From: Apostichopus japonicus
Taxonomy: Eukaryota > Echinodermata > Holothuroidea > Aspidochirotida > Stichopodidae
DNA: 64,000 nucleotides
Direction of reading: 5' to 3'
Assembly (NCBI RefSeq): GCF_037975245.1
Contig: NC_092575.1
Span: forward strand, 17,697,810-17,761,809
Every line of letters begins with the position of its first letter. Position 1 is the stretch's first letter. Shown piece by piece: positions 32,312-46,624 of the stretch. Under the pieces are notes generated by a model. The model was not told the DNA's origin and did no database searches. It saw nothing but the letters and a program-made list of their open reading frames with translations. The translations under genes and the position numbers were made by a program.

Positions 32312-35009
32312 CACCATGTCGGCTAGATATGGGTGATATAGTAGTTTTATACACGAAGATTAAATCCTAATATTGAAGACAGTATAGAGAAACTCTATAT
32401 TCTTGGACATAAAGGAAACTGAGTTAATATGTGTTTTGAATGTCACAAGCATTGTTGACTTTATATGGACACACATATATACTCTGTGTTACTTCGATAC
32501 TGTATACTCTGTTTGAGTATTGGGCTAAACAGTCAGAGGCCACGACGGGATCCCCTGTTTGCTAGTTCATTACTTTCATGTTATTGTTATTAGCAACTCA
32601 CCTGATCAACGCACCAGATAAAAATCCACTTTACGACCGGTTTCGTTCTTTTGGGACTCATTGAAGTCCGTACCACTCGACCAGAGTGATTCTAATGGTG
32701 TGTTAATGCGTATAATAACTGTCGATAGATCTAAGTTATTCAATTATTATATATCTATCAAACCACTTAAGCTTGCTACACATTCATTTCTTAATCACGG
32801 CTTGGCTTGCCTATTAAAAGTGGAAATTCTGTGTAAATTGTCAGATTCAAAGCACCAGGGGTGCACTCTGTACAATCATAACACTTGGGTAAATGGCTCT
32901 CATTGACAGTTATACAAAGCCAGTTTATATACGCATTCACACACCAGTAGAATCAAATCATAGTCATAAACAAGATTAGCTCATTGAATATTAATTTGGT
33001 GAAAACCTTTCTAGAATGACGTCGTCTGAGTTCGATCCATTGTAACCTTTGATATTTCGTGTGAGACCTTATTTGCATCTATGAGTTTGGTATACTATTC
33101 TTCACCAAGAGCCAAGAATTGAGGCGCGCTAGTGTGAAAATGTGACGTCATTTATAGGGCAAGACGTTTAGCCCCCTATACAAATAGGCCAAATAACATG
33201 CAAGTCACTCGTGACGCAAAATTCTGTAAAGAAGGATATAAGCCAATAAAACTGCGGGGTTTTTTTTCTCAATATATTTACTTCTATTCAGAATATTTAA
33301 TCGTTTAAGAAGTCAGGACTGGTCTAGTTGTTTTGCGATGACCGTGAATAGAGAACTTGCAAAATGAACTTGTTGCACGGTAAGCTTATAATCTTTTAAG
33401 ATGACCTTTCAAGGAATTCGTCACCATCCAAGTTCAATACAGGTTTGTTTTATGACAGATTTTGATCTAAAACGTTGACTATACAAGCTGTGTTCAACAA
33501 CCGTAACATCGCAACTCATGCATGGTCAAGTACACGGCCTGTTGTATAGTGTATAGTTTGTTCATAACAAAGGCTGTCATACCCTCCCATTACCGTGGTT
33601 CATATTTCTGGAAATTATATAAGTTCTGGTAAGTTATATTTATCTCACAAAGAAGAAAAGAAATAAAATAAAATACCATGACGTCAGAAAAAGATAATGC
33701 AGTTCTATCAACTTTATCATTTTCAATAGATGTCAAATATAGATATAGGTATTGAAGATATCTATAGATTATGTAGGTCGTATTTCAACGGTTGGTTTCA
33801 AATAGGCTAAGTTGGCGTATAAAGTTTATGACTGCTTTAAACAGACAGTTTAATTTAACGTATGTGCTTATAGGTTGTTCCTTTGATAAGTTTCGATTCT
33901 AGGTAAATTAAATGTTTTGGCAATATGGTTTGGTATATCGTTAATATTCATCAGTCTGTATATAGGAACAGACTTAATTGAATCTCATATACATTTCACA
34001 TCCAAGCAGACGTCTTGCAGTGTTATACAGAGAAAGCTTATATAGGCATTGTAAAGATGTGGCTCTTAGTTTTTATCTCGCATGAAATGGAGAAACTTTA
34101 ATAACTGCATCACGAACACATGCACCGTGTGAAGACAGTTTCCTTGTAAAATGTCCCTATGTTCCTCTTCGAAACAGGCCGCAGGTCATGGTTAAAACGT
34201 AACAAAATATACGAACTAGCCTACTTAAGTATAGCATCTTTAATATGCAAATTACCACCCAACTTACTTTGTTCCCCTAGTATAGGTGTAGGCTCATGTT
34301 CAATACCGCTTTATAACACGTTTTCCCCGTAAATAATGAAGTGTGTAAAGTTTGATCTCTAAAAGGATGATGAGTTTCAATAAGAACATACTTAAAGGTA
34401 GTCTGCTGAAGTATTGGAATTTCAACAACAACAGACTAGATATCAAGGCAAATGAACAATGTATAGTAAACAAAAGAAACAAACAAAAACAAAACATGCA
34501 TAATTTACAAGTAGCTCGATGAAGTCATTATAGACAAGCATCCGATTTCGTCATTAAAGTGTTTCATATGGATTACGATTTACCATAGTCGCTTGGGTGG
34601 GGAGCCTGGGGGAGTGCGTTGTGATGGAACCGTGGGATGTAGGAGGAGGGTGTGGGTGGGAATTGTTCGGCATAAGCGTCTCTATCTATGAGGATGAAAA
34701 CATTGGAAAGTGATTTTATTTCCTTTAACAATAGAGATAGTTATAATCTGAATAGAATAATGTTATGTCATGCATTGCGCGAAACCGGCAGTCGTTGAAT
34801 GCAGTTCCCCCTGTAGGGGGCCGGCTAGGCATTACCGCCACCCAAGAAAAATGGTACGTTCTGAGGCATATATAGGTAATTAGAAGTACACACAAGGTTT
34901 TGCATTTACAAGGTTTGAATTTTGAGAACAATCCCCCAACTCCAAATTAAACTCTTTTTTTCCACAACAGACACGATGGAGGTGGAGAGGAGAGGGTATG
35001 GGTGTGACC
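32312..35009. other. Unassigned stretch
   Basis: AT-rich DNA with no convincing gene, RNA or repeat boundary that I can identify. Confidence 0.5.
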
Positions 35010-35387
35010 CATAGACGTAAGAGGCGGGGGCTGGGGGGGGGGCTGCAGCACCCAACCAAATATTTTGTGAAAATTTGGGCAATATGCTGAGAATCTCCTT
35101 GGTAATTAAAATAAAGTTGTAAGCTTGCCCGACTAATTCGCCATTACTAATGCCATTACTAAATGTAAAACGACTTCCCCAAAAATGGTTACCAATATGG
35201 AAGGGTAATAACACGGCAAATGATTGTATGTAATTGGCATGCAATGTAATACCTGATGCATACCTATATGATATGTACATTAAGTTGTTGAACGCGCGAA
35301 AAATTGTGGTTATACTTTTTCTGGCAAGTCGTTACAGCCCCCCCCCCCTCCCCCCCAAAAAAATCAAATTGAGCTCCTACGCATATG
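35010..35387. mobile_element. hAT-type MITE (CATAGACGTAAGAG family)
   Basis: 378 bp. The ends CATAGACGTAAGAGG and CTCCTACGCATATG are imperfect inverted repeats. GTGTGACC flanks both sides (35002-35009 and 35388-35395), a perfect 8-bp target duplication. G-rich and C-rich runs lie just inside the ends, as in the other hAT MITEs here. Non-coding. Confidence 0.88.
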
Positions 35388-35395
35388 GTGTGACC

Positions 35396-36559
35396 TCAAT
35401 GCATTCCACATCATTTAACTACAATCTGTTTACTGCACCTTATAAATTTATAAAAGAAAACGTTTCAAAAATGTTTTAATAACCTTGTTCAACTTCAAAT
35501 CTCATGACAAATCAAATCACTGGCTTGACTAGTTAGTTTTCATTTCAGCTCAACTAATAATTGTGAGAAACAAAAGTCACACGTGATTACTGATATAATG
35601 TCTGGTTGCGGACGAAAATGTCTGAGAATCGAATGGATTCATTTGTTTAGTTCTCAGATAATAATGCGCTGGTTACAAACAATATGAAGGGTGTATGAAG
35701 TATGATTATAGTTTGATCACATTTGAGTTATAGAAGTTTAAAGTTTGCTGATCAAACCAAACAAAACGCTTGGAAAGGAAGAATTTGTTTTTGTTAGAAC
35801 GGGATAAAAACCGCGGTGACATCAGGGCTACAAAACTTGAGCTTTACCAAATGAGGTACCCGACGCTACAATTTTTATACCTAAAGTAAACTTAGTCAAT
35901 GATCCGTTTGGTTCTAATCAGTGCCGTATATATCGAGAGAGTTGCTACATAGATGGTTTACAGTCACGTGATTGGAAGTGCCGCCATTTTGTGTTCGTTC
36001 TATTCCAACGCGTTACTGTAGTAAAACACTATATATATGGTGGGTTTACCGTGTCACGTTTAATTGTACCCGATTTCTCGCTGATATTAAAATACGGGAA
36101 AGTTAGTTTGTTTGTCATATACATTATAAGAACTCCAACAACCAAAAATACATGTTTAACTTCTCAACACAACAGAGCACATTATAGGCGATGTTCCAAC
36201 GCCAATTGTCCTTGAGAAACTTGAAACACAGCCTAAACATGTTCTTACTCATGATTTTACTGTAATCTTGATTGTAAAATTTGGAGGTTAATTAAAGCTT
36301 TTTAACAGCTTTGTTTTGACCTGGTTTCTTGTGCATACCCCCTATCACATCATCAATATCTCTTCCAACACACCCCTCCCCCACACCCATCCTTCCCTTC
36401 CTTTCTGTACCATTGGTTCTAATCCCGTTCTGTCGTAATAGGCCCCTATTTGTTCTTTTTCCTGCACTGTTTAAATTTCACAGTCAAATTTCCGTAAAGC
36501 TCATTAAGTATCATACTTTTATCTGAAAACCAACTTGGGTAGACAAAGTCATATAAGCC
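35396..36559. other. Unassigned stretch
   Basis: No gene or element recognised. A short open frame at 35991-36215 has no recognisable domain. Confidence 0.5.
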
Positions 36560-36785
36560 AAATGGGATTGCAGTATCGTAATTTGCATGGTTTTATGTCA
36601 TACTGGCCCTATATGATAATAATTGCAGTATCGAAACATGCATTATGGCCCTATATGATAAGAATTGCAATATCGAAAGCTGCATGGTTTTAAGTCATAC
36701 TGGCCCTATATGATAAGAATTGCAGTATCGAAACCTGCATGCAGGTTTTATGCCATTATGGCCCTATAGAGGCCTATGATAAGTA
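36560..36785. repeat. Imperfect tandem repeat, about 70-bp unit, 3-4 copies
   Basis: Repeated words GGCCCTATATGATAAGAATT, GCAGTATCGAAA and TGCATGGTTTTATGTCATAC occur three to four times with small indels. Confidence 0.8.
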
Positions 36786-38385
<1,600 letters not shown>

Positions 38386-38629
38386 TACTTTTTACTCAAC
38401 AGGTTAGTGTTACAAATACACAGCATTCGTCGAAAGAAAAATCTTCGGAAGAGGAATTTGAAGTCCAAAAGATGTTCTCATTTATAAGAGTATGAGGGTT
38501 GCGGTCATACGTGAATGAAAAACCTGTGCCGATGAATTGAAAACAGTATCAGCAGTTTGCAACATAAGCCTATATCAGATTTTTTTTTTTTTTTTTGAAA
38601 AGAGTTCTTCGTTGGATCGTACAATAAAC

Positions 38630-39937
38630 ATGATCAAGAACATGAAGCAAGTGAAACACATAACGAGAATGATTTTGACATGTAATACATTAGTGTTCAT
38701 ATGGATCACACTCTTTTATTTACCGCCATCTTCAAATATTTCGTCTCGCATGGCATTAATCGGCAATTCTCGGATATTTTCACCATACGAAAATCAGCCT
38801 CTTGCGGTTCAACAGCAGGAAAAATGTGTCAAAAACATTGTTTTCTTCGGCTTGAGACAACATTGGCTTACATTTTGTAGATTTCCGGAATTTGCTCGAT
38901 ATAAATACCTGATCAAGTTTCCTCGGTTCATAGAGTGCCCAGGCACAAATTGTTCAGTTTTGCTAAATTATACGAAAGAACCTCGTGAAATACGAAACTA
39001 CGACGCCGTGGTATTTACTAATGTATATCAGTGGCTGACACCTGCAATGTGGGACTGGGTACATGGTAATCGCACAGAGGGACAAAAATGGGTCATGATT
39101 ACGGAAGAGAGCCCTCTCTACAGCCCCGGAGTACAACCACCTCCAAAATACGAAAATACCACTTTCGATTGGTTCGATTCATATAAGAGAGATTCGGATT
39201 TTGTTCACCCGTATGGAGTGTTCCAACCATACGGTGACGTCAAACCTCCGGAAGAGAATTTAAGGAAATTCTTGCAACCGAAAAAGAGATTGTTGGCTTG
39301 GATGGGCAGCCACTGCGAGACTTTACAGTGGAATCGAAGACAATTTGTCGATGATCTCGCGAAAATGGTTCCAATCGATAAATATGGCAAATGTGGAACC
39401 GAAGAAGTTGTTTGGAACAACGATGATGCTATCATGGCAGTGTTAGGCAAATACAAATTCTATTTAAGTTTAGAAAACAGTTGCTGTGACGACTACATCA
39501 CCGAAAAGTTTTGGCGGGCACTATACATGGGTATGGTACCGGTCGTCGTTGGAGCGCCGTTAGAGCATTATAACAAATTCGCGCCACCCAATTCGTTTAT
39601 ACACGTGGATCAGTTTGATTCGTTGACGGATTTAGCTGTGCATTTGCTTGAATTAAACGGTAACGATGAGAAATACCTAGAATACTTTAAATGGAGAAGG
39701 GAAGGAAGACTCATAAGTTTTGGCCAAGAGGATCAATATGTCCGCCCACTTAAAAATGCGACACACTGTGAAGTCTTAAAGAAGATATTGAGGGCAGACC
39801 CCCAAGATCAACGGCGGCTTCATTACTTTGGTGAATCTTGGGTTGGTAGTTGTAAAGTCTGCGGAAGAAAGAAATGGATCAATTCGTACATGCACCCAAA
39901 GAATTATTCAAGGCAAAACGAAGACATCTGGGCGTAG
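38630..39937 (+). CDS. Alpha-1,3-fucosyltransferase (GT10), single-exon gene 1
   Basis: 435 residues from the first in-frame ATG at 38630. The frame is open upstream but without an ATG, and a T16-GAAAAG tract at 38581-38602 looks like a splice acceptor, so a 5' UTR intron is likely. It is a Golgi type II membrane protein: short cytosolic tail, signal anchor at about residues 14-31, lumenal stem, then the catalytic domain. GT10 motifs are clear: HWLTFCRFPEFARYK (79-92), MITEESP (156-162), AWMGSHCE (223-230), KYGKCG (251-256) and the donor-binding [20 protein letters not shown] (275-294) followed by GMVPVVVGAP. The C-terminal SCKVCG carries a likely disulphide pair. Seven N-glycosylation sequons are present, including NCS, NRT and NTT. 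It should transfer fucose from GDP-fucose to GlcNAc in alpha-1,3 linkage on glycans; the acceptor is not predictable. The closest relative in the window is the convergent gene at 60847-62142. Confidence 0.95.
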   Translation: MIKNMKQVKHITRMILTCNTLVFIWITLFYLPPSSNISSRMALIGNSRIFSPYENQPLAVQQQEKCVKNIVFFGLRQHWLTFCRFPEFARYKYLIKFPRFIECPGTNCSVLLNYTKEPREIRNYDAVVFTNVYQWLTPAMWDWVHGNRTEGQKWVMITEESPLYSPGVQPPPKYENTTFDWFDSYKRDSDFVHPYGVFQPYGDVKPPEENLRKFLQPKKRLLAWMGSHCETLQWNRRQFVDDLAKMVPIDKYGKCGTEEVVWNNDDAIMAVLGKYKFYLSLENSCCDDYITEKFWRALYMGMVPVVVGAPLEHYNKFAPPNSFIHVDQFDSLTDLAVHLLELNGNDEKYLEYFKWRREGRLISFGQEDQYVRPLKNATHCEVLKKILRADPQDQRRLHYFGESWVGSCKVCGRKKWINSYMHPKNYSRQNEDIWA

Positions 39938-40129
39938 TGAAAACACCAGAATTTAAGCCAAAACTTGGCAGATATTACCAGCGGCGTACTATACAGTTAA
40001 CCAAAGAATATGACGAGCTGCTAAAGCGAGCCAAGTGAGCAATGGAGAGATCGCAATAGCGCAATACCAGTGTTTCAATATTTCTATGATGATATTGACC
40101 CTGTTACTTTTGAAGGCAGCGGTGTGCAG

Positions 40130-40450
40130 CAAGGGCGTGGGAACCGGGGGCTGGGGGCGCCAGCCCCCAGTGAAAACATGGAGGGGCGGAAGTATCATTC
40201 CCCCCCCCCGCTTCGCAAGTCAGAAAACCCCTTTCATTTCCAAATGAGGAAAAAAATCTCATTTGGAGCACCAAATTGCATCTAAGGCCAGGTGAAAATG
40301 CAAAATTATTTAAAAAATAGAGTGGGAGGCCACCTGGAAATACAAAAAAAATCCAAAGGGGGAAGGGGGCACCCCCTCCCCTTAGACCCCTCCCCCAGGC
40401 CGGCCATCAGTCTTCAGCCCCCCACTCAAAAGTACTTTCCTACGCCACTG
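40130..40450 (+). mobile_element. hAT-type MITE (CAAGGGCGTAGG family), complete copy 3
   Basis: 321 bp. Ends CAAGGGCGTGGGAACCGGGG and AAGTACTTTCCTACGCCACTG are flanked by GTGTGCAG at 40122-40129 and 40451-40458, a perfect 8-bp target duplication. It is homologous to 31389-31765 in the opposite orientation and lies about 190 bases downstream of fucosyltransferase 1. Confidence 0.92.
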
Positions 40451-40458
40451 GTGTGCAG

Positions 40459-41887
40459 TGTGCAGTGTTTGTTTACTCTAGGTTCCTGGATCCGGGGCTT
40501 CGGCCCAATCTCAACCCCTAGCGTTACACCGCTATACATTACAAGAAAAAAAAAACAGCTAAAGCAGTTGGTTCTTTCATTACTATACTCATCATTATAC
40601 TTTTATTCAATTCCATAGTGTACTATCTGCTAGATCTGTATAGCATTAGATATAGTAGGCTATAGTACATGGTCAGGAGTTACATTATACGACAGTCTTG
40701 CAGTGGGTCCATACTGGTACTTGTATACTCTAGCGTATCTTACATGTACGAGTGTATTGTCCTCATGGATTTGTACTCGTAATCGCACTCGGAACTATAT
40801 TTAACAAGGTCCCCGGTTCGAATCACTCAAAGATTAATGTATGTCGTCCAGTTACAGAGTTGTTGACAATTGACAATTCATAATCATGGACGTTACATAT
40901 TAATGTAAGAGACTGACTTCGGTCAGCTTGCGGCTTTGATAAGCCAATGAGGCTTCTTCGCGAGTTCCTGCTCGCAGGAGGATCTAAAATGCATACAAAC
41001 ATACATACAATACATACTAGTGTACTCAGTTGTACCAGCTACCTTTGATAACATCAAGGGGAATTCTACGTGTTACTGATGCTGTTGTACTCGCACTACA
41101 CTGGTCGGTTTGGATATGCGAGCGAATGATAGTTCTGTCTGATGGTGGGAGGCCATTTTACTTTAAAAAAAGCTACGTCTGTGACCGTTAAATGTATATG
41201 CTGTATTGGCCCCAAATATGTTAGATAATCAAATATGGTCACCTGTGGCCAAAATTCTGACACTGGTTTTATTATAACCTTGGAGGAAATTTTCCTCACT
41301 GGGATATCGGTCATCTTGTTTGTTCCTTAAAAATGTCTGAGAACAATTTGGAGAGTAAAGACCTCCATGAAAGTACTTTTTGAAAACTTCTAGCAATGAT
41401 AGCGTGCTATAATTTGGGGCCTATACTTACTACCTTTAAGTCTATGTGATAGGAATGCTAAGCCACTCCCACAAGCAGCTTAGAAAAATATCATTCCCGG
41501 TGAAACTATGTCCATGCGTGGTCTTAAACATGCTACACACATTTGAACAAGTCTATAACAAAAGACATTATGGAGCTCATTGTATGTGCTTGAATATTTC
41601 GTGTGTTCTTTCTCCTCTTTTAATAAGTATTTAGCTCTACCTTGTCCATTTACGTTGAGGGATGAATTTAATAACATTTCAATAGCATTATATAGAATAG
41701 AAATTATATTTAATATAATAAAAAATAATAAATTCTTATTAATTTATGATTGTCTTCAATAATCCAATTTTTTTAATGAAATTATATTGTTTTATTCTAT
41801 CTGTCTTTCGCTTCAACTCCTTAACAATCATTGCGGAACCTACGAAAATTCTTCATCCACAGAAAAACGAGTATTTCTTTGTTATGT
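40459..41887. other. Unassigned stretch
   Basis: No gene. A B-box-like GGTTCGAATC occurs near 40817 without a matching A box. Otherwise AT-rich unique sequence. Confidence 0.5.
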
Positions 41888-41985
41888 CAGGGGTGGATCC
41901 AGGGGGGCCCGGGTCCCCCCTTTTTGAAAATCCTGATTTTTTTTTTTTTTTTACCGCGTTCGAGGGAAAGTGCCCCATGCGTGAT

Positions 41986-43314
41986 CAGTGGCGTAGCTAC
42001 GGGGGGCCTGAAATTGCAGACATGAGATCCATATTTTCAGGCTAGGTACATGCTGCTTAGAATACTCGGGAAGTGCCGTTTCCGGCCATCTGGGGGGTTT
42101 GTAAAGCCAAAAATTTTCTTGTACGCTCCGCGCCAACCGATGATGGCGCTCCGCTTAGATAGTCTTACGTTCAGGCGCGGCTGGACCAGTCAGACCCCCC
42201 CTGTCACAAATCCTGCATCCGCCCCTGATATGTCATTGAATATTCCACGAAACAAATTTTTATGTCCACGAAACTGTAGAAACATGATTTTCACTACTGG
42301 TAGAGATATAAAATATTGGGAATTCTGAATTTCCTGCAAACATGCGGCTGTGCCTGTTCAGTACTCACTACTATATCGCCTTAAAAAATGATGAGTGGAA
42401 ATAGTTTCTCCAGGACCGTATCGTATCGTGGGTATCGAGTGCGTCTGATATACGAACGTACGTAGTACGTACGTACGTCTATATGATGATATGCACTGTA
42501 CTGTACTGATAAAAACATAGGTGAATTTCACTCCATGGGAGTGATCACTGAGCACATTCCGGTATAAGAGTGAATTTCCACTCCATTGGAGTAAATCTTA
42601 ACTCCTAATAGAGTTATATTCACTCATATTAGGAGTGAGGGTTAACTACAATAGAGTTAAATTTCACTCTTAATTTGAAGTGCGCCGAGTGATCACTCCA
42701 ATGGAATGAAATCCACTCATTTGTTTTTAGAGTGTTGCTAGATATATGAAGAAGAAATTTACATACCAATACATGTTATCGGTCATCGATTGGCACAAAA
42801 AGCCAGATTCTGATGACAGCTGCCTCAAGAAACCCAATAAATGGCCTAATAAGCACCGAGCCATTTAATGTGGACCATTACCGAAACATCGATGCGTGTT
42901 AGTCTTCTACCCCCTTCCTCTAATGCTATTTAAGTCCACATGTGGGCATATCCTGCAAATCTACCGGTAGCCCACAGGGGTTTGAGTTGGGAGAAAGGCC
43001 TTGACAGCTTGAAACGACAAATGATGCCAACTTCCCTCAAGTTAAAAGTCCGGCTGAGTTGGCAAGGCCAGTCAGCATGAAACAGAAAAAAACTTTTTTT
43101 GCATTTCTGTCACCAAAGTTGCACATCTTTTTGGTTGCTATTTTGCCTCACAGGTGCCATCTCCTACGATCTGGGGGGTGCTGAAATCTCAAATTTTCTC
43201 TGTACGCTCCGCGCCAACCAAGGTGGCGCTCCGCTTAGATAGTAAACTCCGCCCCCCACAAGAAAGAACAGCCCCCCATGGCCCCCCACTCAAAAAATCC
43301 TAGCTACGCCACTG
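41986..43314. mobile_element. hAT-like non-autonomous element (CAGTGGCGTAGCTA ends)
   Basis: Ends CAGTGGCGTAGCTACGGGG and CCTAGCTACGCCACTG form inverted repeats. TGCGTGAT and TGCGTGTA flank them (6/8). Inside, a roughly 80-base block with TACGCTCCGCGCCAACC and GGCGCTCCGCTTAGATAGT occurs twice in direct orientation (42085-42165 and 43155-43240). The element encodes no transposase. Confidence 0.65.
42510..42729. mobile_element. 220-bp palindromic MITE (CACTCCATTGGAGTGATCAC type)
   Basis: The left arm TAAAAACATAGGTGAATTTC pairs with the right arm GAAATCCACTCATTTGTTTTTA, and the interior is a chain of ACTCC/GGAGT inversions including GAGTGATCACTCC. It could fold into a long hairpin. It is nested in the element at 41986-43314. 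Confidence 0.75.
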
Positions 43315-43766
43315 TGCGTGTAATTTTTTGTAAATTAAATTTGCAAAAAGAGTACACCATCATTCTGATAAAGTGAAGGTGAGAGGGGCACTCTGACTGC
43401 ATCAATAGTCTCCATCTGGAAGGGGGCATCCAAGATGAAATGGCCTGGAGTAGCCTGGTAAAAAGTAGTTTGCATCACCACCTACTCCCCAAAGACGTAA
43501 ATCCCAGCTCATTGCTCGAAATTGCAAATATATGCCCGGCAAACCATGAATACATGATTTATTGGAAATAAATTTTACTCCAAACTTTCACGAAAAGTAG
43601 CACCAGATTGCACCGAGGACCTCCATATTTTGTGAAATTTTCCCAAAGGGGAGGGGGGCATCCACTCCCCTTAGACCCCTCCCCGGGACGACGATTAGGC
43701 ATTTCCCATCTGGGCCCCCCCCCCCTTCGGCGAAATCCTGGATCCGCCACTGTATGTATTTGTTGT

Positions 43767-44151
43767 GGAGGGCGTTGTGGTCAAGTGGTTAAGACAGTGG
43801 ACTTGTGATCTAAGGATTACAGGTTCGAGCCCTGGCCAGATCATTGCGTTGTGTCCTTGGGCAAGGCGCTTTATCTCCATTGCCTATCTTCACCCAGGTG
43901 TATAAATGGGGACCTGCGAGGTAACTTGTAAATATAGTTGCGTGCGCCGGTTTGTGGCTGCACCCTATGGGAAGTCCCCCGGGGGACACGTGGTTGTGGT
44001 GCACTGTGGTTCCCCAGGGAGAGATTGATTGAATTGTGCACACTTTGGTGTGTGGGTGTGACAAGTTACCAATGACCAGGGGTTAAGTTGTAAAGTCGTG
44101 TGAGGAGGCATTAGCCTCATACAAGACTGTAAACCTTCAACTTTAACTTTA
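43767..44151 (+). mobile_element. tRNA-derived SINE, copy 2 (best preserved)
   Basis: The head is tRNA-like: A box GTGGTCAAGTGGTTAAG and B box GGTTCGAGCCC (43823-43833), so internal RNA polymerase III transcription is expected. A central block follows (CCTTGGGCAAGGCGCTTTAT, CACCCAGGTGTATAAATGGG), of the sort conserved across deuterostome SINEs. The tail carries GACAAGTTACCAATGACCAG and ends in (AACTTT)n at about 44136-44158. The tail resembles the end of a LINE 3' UTR, which such SINEs use for mobilisation. Three copies are present in the window. Confidence 0.88.
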
Positions 44152-44159
44152 ACTTTATT

Positions 44160-46618
44160 TAGGTGTTACCAAGGACACACGGACGGTAAAACTATCTACG
44201 TACGTAAATTATACCTTGAGATATATACAGGCGGTTGTTTGCATTACGGGTGGTACACCAAATAACAAAGTCGGTCGGTCCTTTATTTCTTTATTCATTG
44301 TCACACCTATTTGAAACGTCAACAAATATTCTTTGTCGGAGAAAGTTCAAAATAGATAGCGGTTGACAAAACTGTCAGATAAGGTTACAGAAAAGAAAGT
44401 GATTTTGACCCTAAATATTATCTCGTTCCCATGCATGCTTTACATGTCTGCATTGTTAGAGTTCAATGTTTAATTAACCCTTTATGTGTACTCTAAATAT
44501 AAACTGTGGTTTACAACCGCCGGATCACAATCAAGGCGGGTGTCATGCCACGTTAATTGTCTTCCTGTTCAAAAACAATTAGTCATCACGAAATTTAAAT
44601 CATTTCTTCTTGTCAGAGAACAAATTTAACACTGAAAAACAGACTCGAAAGAGGTTCCTTGAGAATACCACAATGTAATGTCTGCGTATATGACATTTGC
44701 CCAAATTTACATGCGAATCAATATAATGATCGCAAGGGTGGGGGTGGGGGGGGGGTTGGGCGTTGATATGATGGGCAGCGGTGTGGGGACTTGTTTCCAA
44801 CAGTTTAGGGTGGGGGGGGGGGGGTTGGGGGAGATATTAAATCATTCCTCCCTCCTAAAGCTTTGTAGTGTGGAACCTTTAACGGGAAGGCAACGAAAAT
44901 ATGTTCCCCACTCTGTTGATCGATATTTTATTAATAACCTATACATTCCAACGCAACAAATAAAAGCGACGAAACAAAAGATATGCATTAATTAACAGGA
45001 CTTTGAAGAGAAACCGAGCGGGTTGCCGGGGGGGGGGGTGAGGAGAATGGAGATTCGCACAGAGGCCACAGGATTCAAGTAGACCCTAAGCTTTGCGTAA
45101 AACCTTAAAAACGCCTATTTGTAATATAAAGGCGCACTTTTGTTGAAAATGTGGCATATAGTTGAACTAAGCTATACAAACTAGGAAATGTGGAAATGGT
45201 AATTTGTAGGTTTGTGATCTTTTTTTGGCAATGTATGTAAGTCATCGGTGTGCTGTCACTAATTTATACGCTTACGTAATAACCGTCATGTCAATTATTC
45301 AAATCTTTTATTCCGTTCCTGTTCGGGGCAACTATAGACGCATTGATACAAACCTCTTCAATGTAATATATGCTATCCTGCTGCTGTGATGTGGTGTGGG
45401 CCAAGGATGCATGCAGAAATGGTGGGCAGTATTTTCTCTATGTATCCTCCAAGGAGGTATAATGAGAGACAATGATTGAACCAAATAGAGATAACACATA
45501 ACATATATTAAGATGGCAGTCACAAGACAAAAAAAAAAGAAAAGAAAAAAGTATAAGATTACAGATCGAAGTTTTGAAAGTATTGCACCAGCACTACAGT
45601 AAGCGCTAGCAGATTGATGTGACGAAACATTACAAGAAGGTTTTTATTATCTAAGCACAAAACTGACTTAAACTTGAAGCAACTACTTTAGACTTCGATT
45701 GCAAAATACCATGCATGTATCTAAATCGAACTGGGTCTTGTTCTGAAATACGGTTTTAATTAGTTAAGATTTCATTTAATTCTTAAAGGCTGGGCACTCA
45801 AAGATGTAATGAAATTCATCACCTAATTTATTACTGTTACATAAGATACATATCCGATGCATGAAATACAATATCTTGGCATCTTCCAGAAATAATCGGA
45901 ATATTAGTATTGTAGCAACGATATCTACTCAAAGAGTTACGGTTCCGGAAGTCGAGGGTTTCAAATACTTTTCGAATTGGTGGTATTATAGTCGTCTCAT
46001 TAATTATAGTCTTACTTTACTGACAGAACCAAAAATAACCACCATCGCCACCCTAACTTACAATAGGGCTGTAACGAGAAATGTATTTGGTGTGATGTGT
46101 TTTCGCATATACCCATTTGACCCCCCCCCCCCCCTCTTTCTCTCTATATATAGTCACATCGTGACAAAAAAATAGTCACATGTGTACCTTTTAAATCTCA
46201 AAAGAGGACCAACGTGAAATATTTGTTTGTGTTAACGGACAATAATATTTGTAAGAGGTACCGTATACGATAAAGTGTTTACGATTGTGTGAAAGTATTT
46301 AACTATTCAAACAGCAGTGCTTTTCGTTTGCACTTGGCCTATATAATGTTAGTAAAAGGTATGGGATGTTTGCCCTAATTTTCTTTCAAAAAAGATAACT
46401 ACTCAAATAGTTACGGTTCCGTTTTTTTTTTGTATTACGTCATAATACAAACAATAACAAGGATATACAATAGACCGGCATACCTAGGTATAACAATACT
46501 TCATATCCATATGACGTACTTGTATATGTACCTTCCTTATAATAGTCTCCAATACGTCATATACAAACACCGTACATAATATACTCCCTATATATCTGTA
46601 CCGCACTTAATTTTTAAT
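44160..46618. other. Unassigned stretch
   Basis: No convincing gene. Several G-runs (44738-44758, 44811-44830, 45028-45038) and C-runs (46122-46134) are present. AT-rich elsewhere. Confidence 0.5.
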
Positions 46619-46624
46619 TTCAGG

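Larger units (their letters stand above)
41888..43752. mobile_element. Outer element of a nested transposon cluster (CAGGGGTGGATCCAGG ends)
   Basis: The left end CAGGGGTGGATCCAGGGG pairs with the right end CCTGGATCCGCCACTG at 43752. TATGT abuts both ends. An alternative right end, CCTGCATCCGCCCCTG at 42227, also has ATATGT next to it, so the boundaries are ambiguous. The span contains the 41986-43314 element and the 42510-42729 palindrome. Non-coding. Confidence 0.5.

Noticed and set aside
38537-38629. N-terminal extension of fucosyltransferase 1 upstream of 38630
   Set aside because: The frame is open but has no ATG and crosses a T16 tract that looks like a splice acceptor. The 435-residue form matches the paralogue's length.
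43767-43840. Functional tRNA gene
   Set aside because: A and B boxes are present, but the sequence runs into a conserved SINE body with two further copies, so it is a SINE head.
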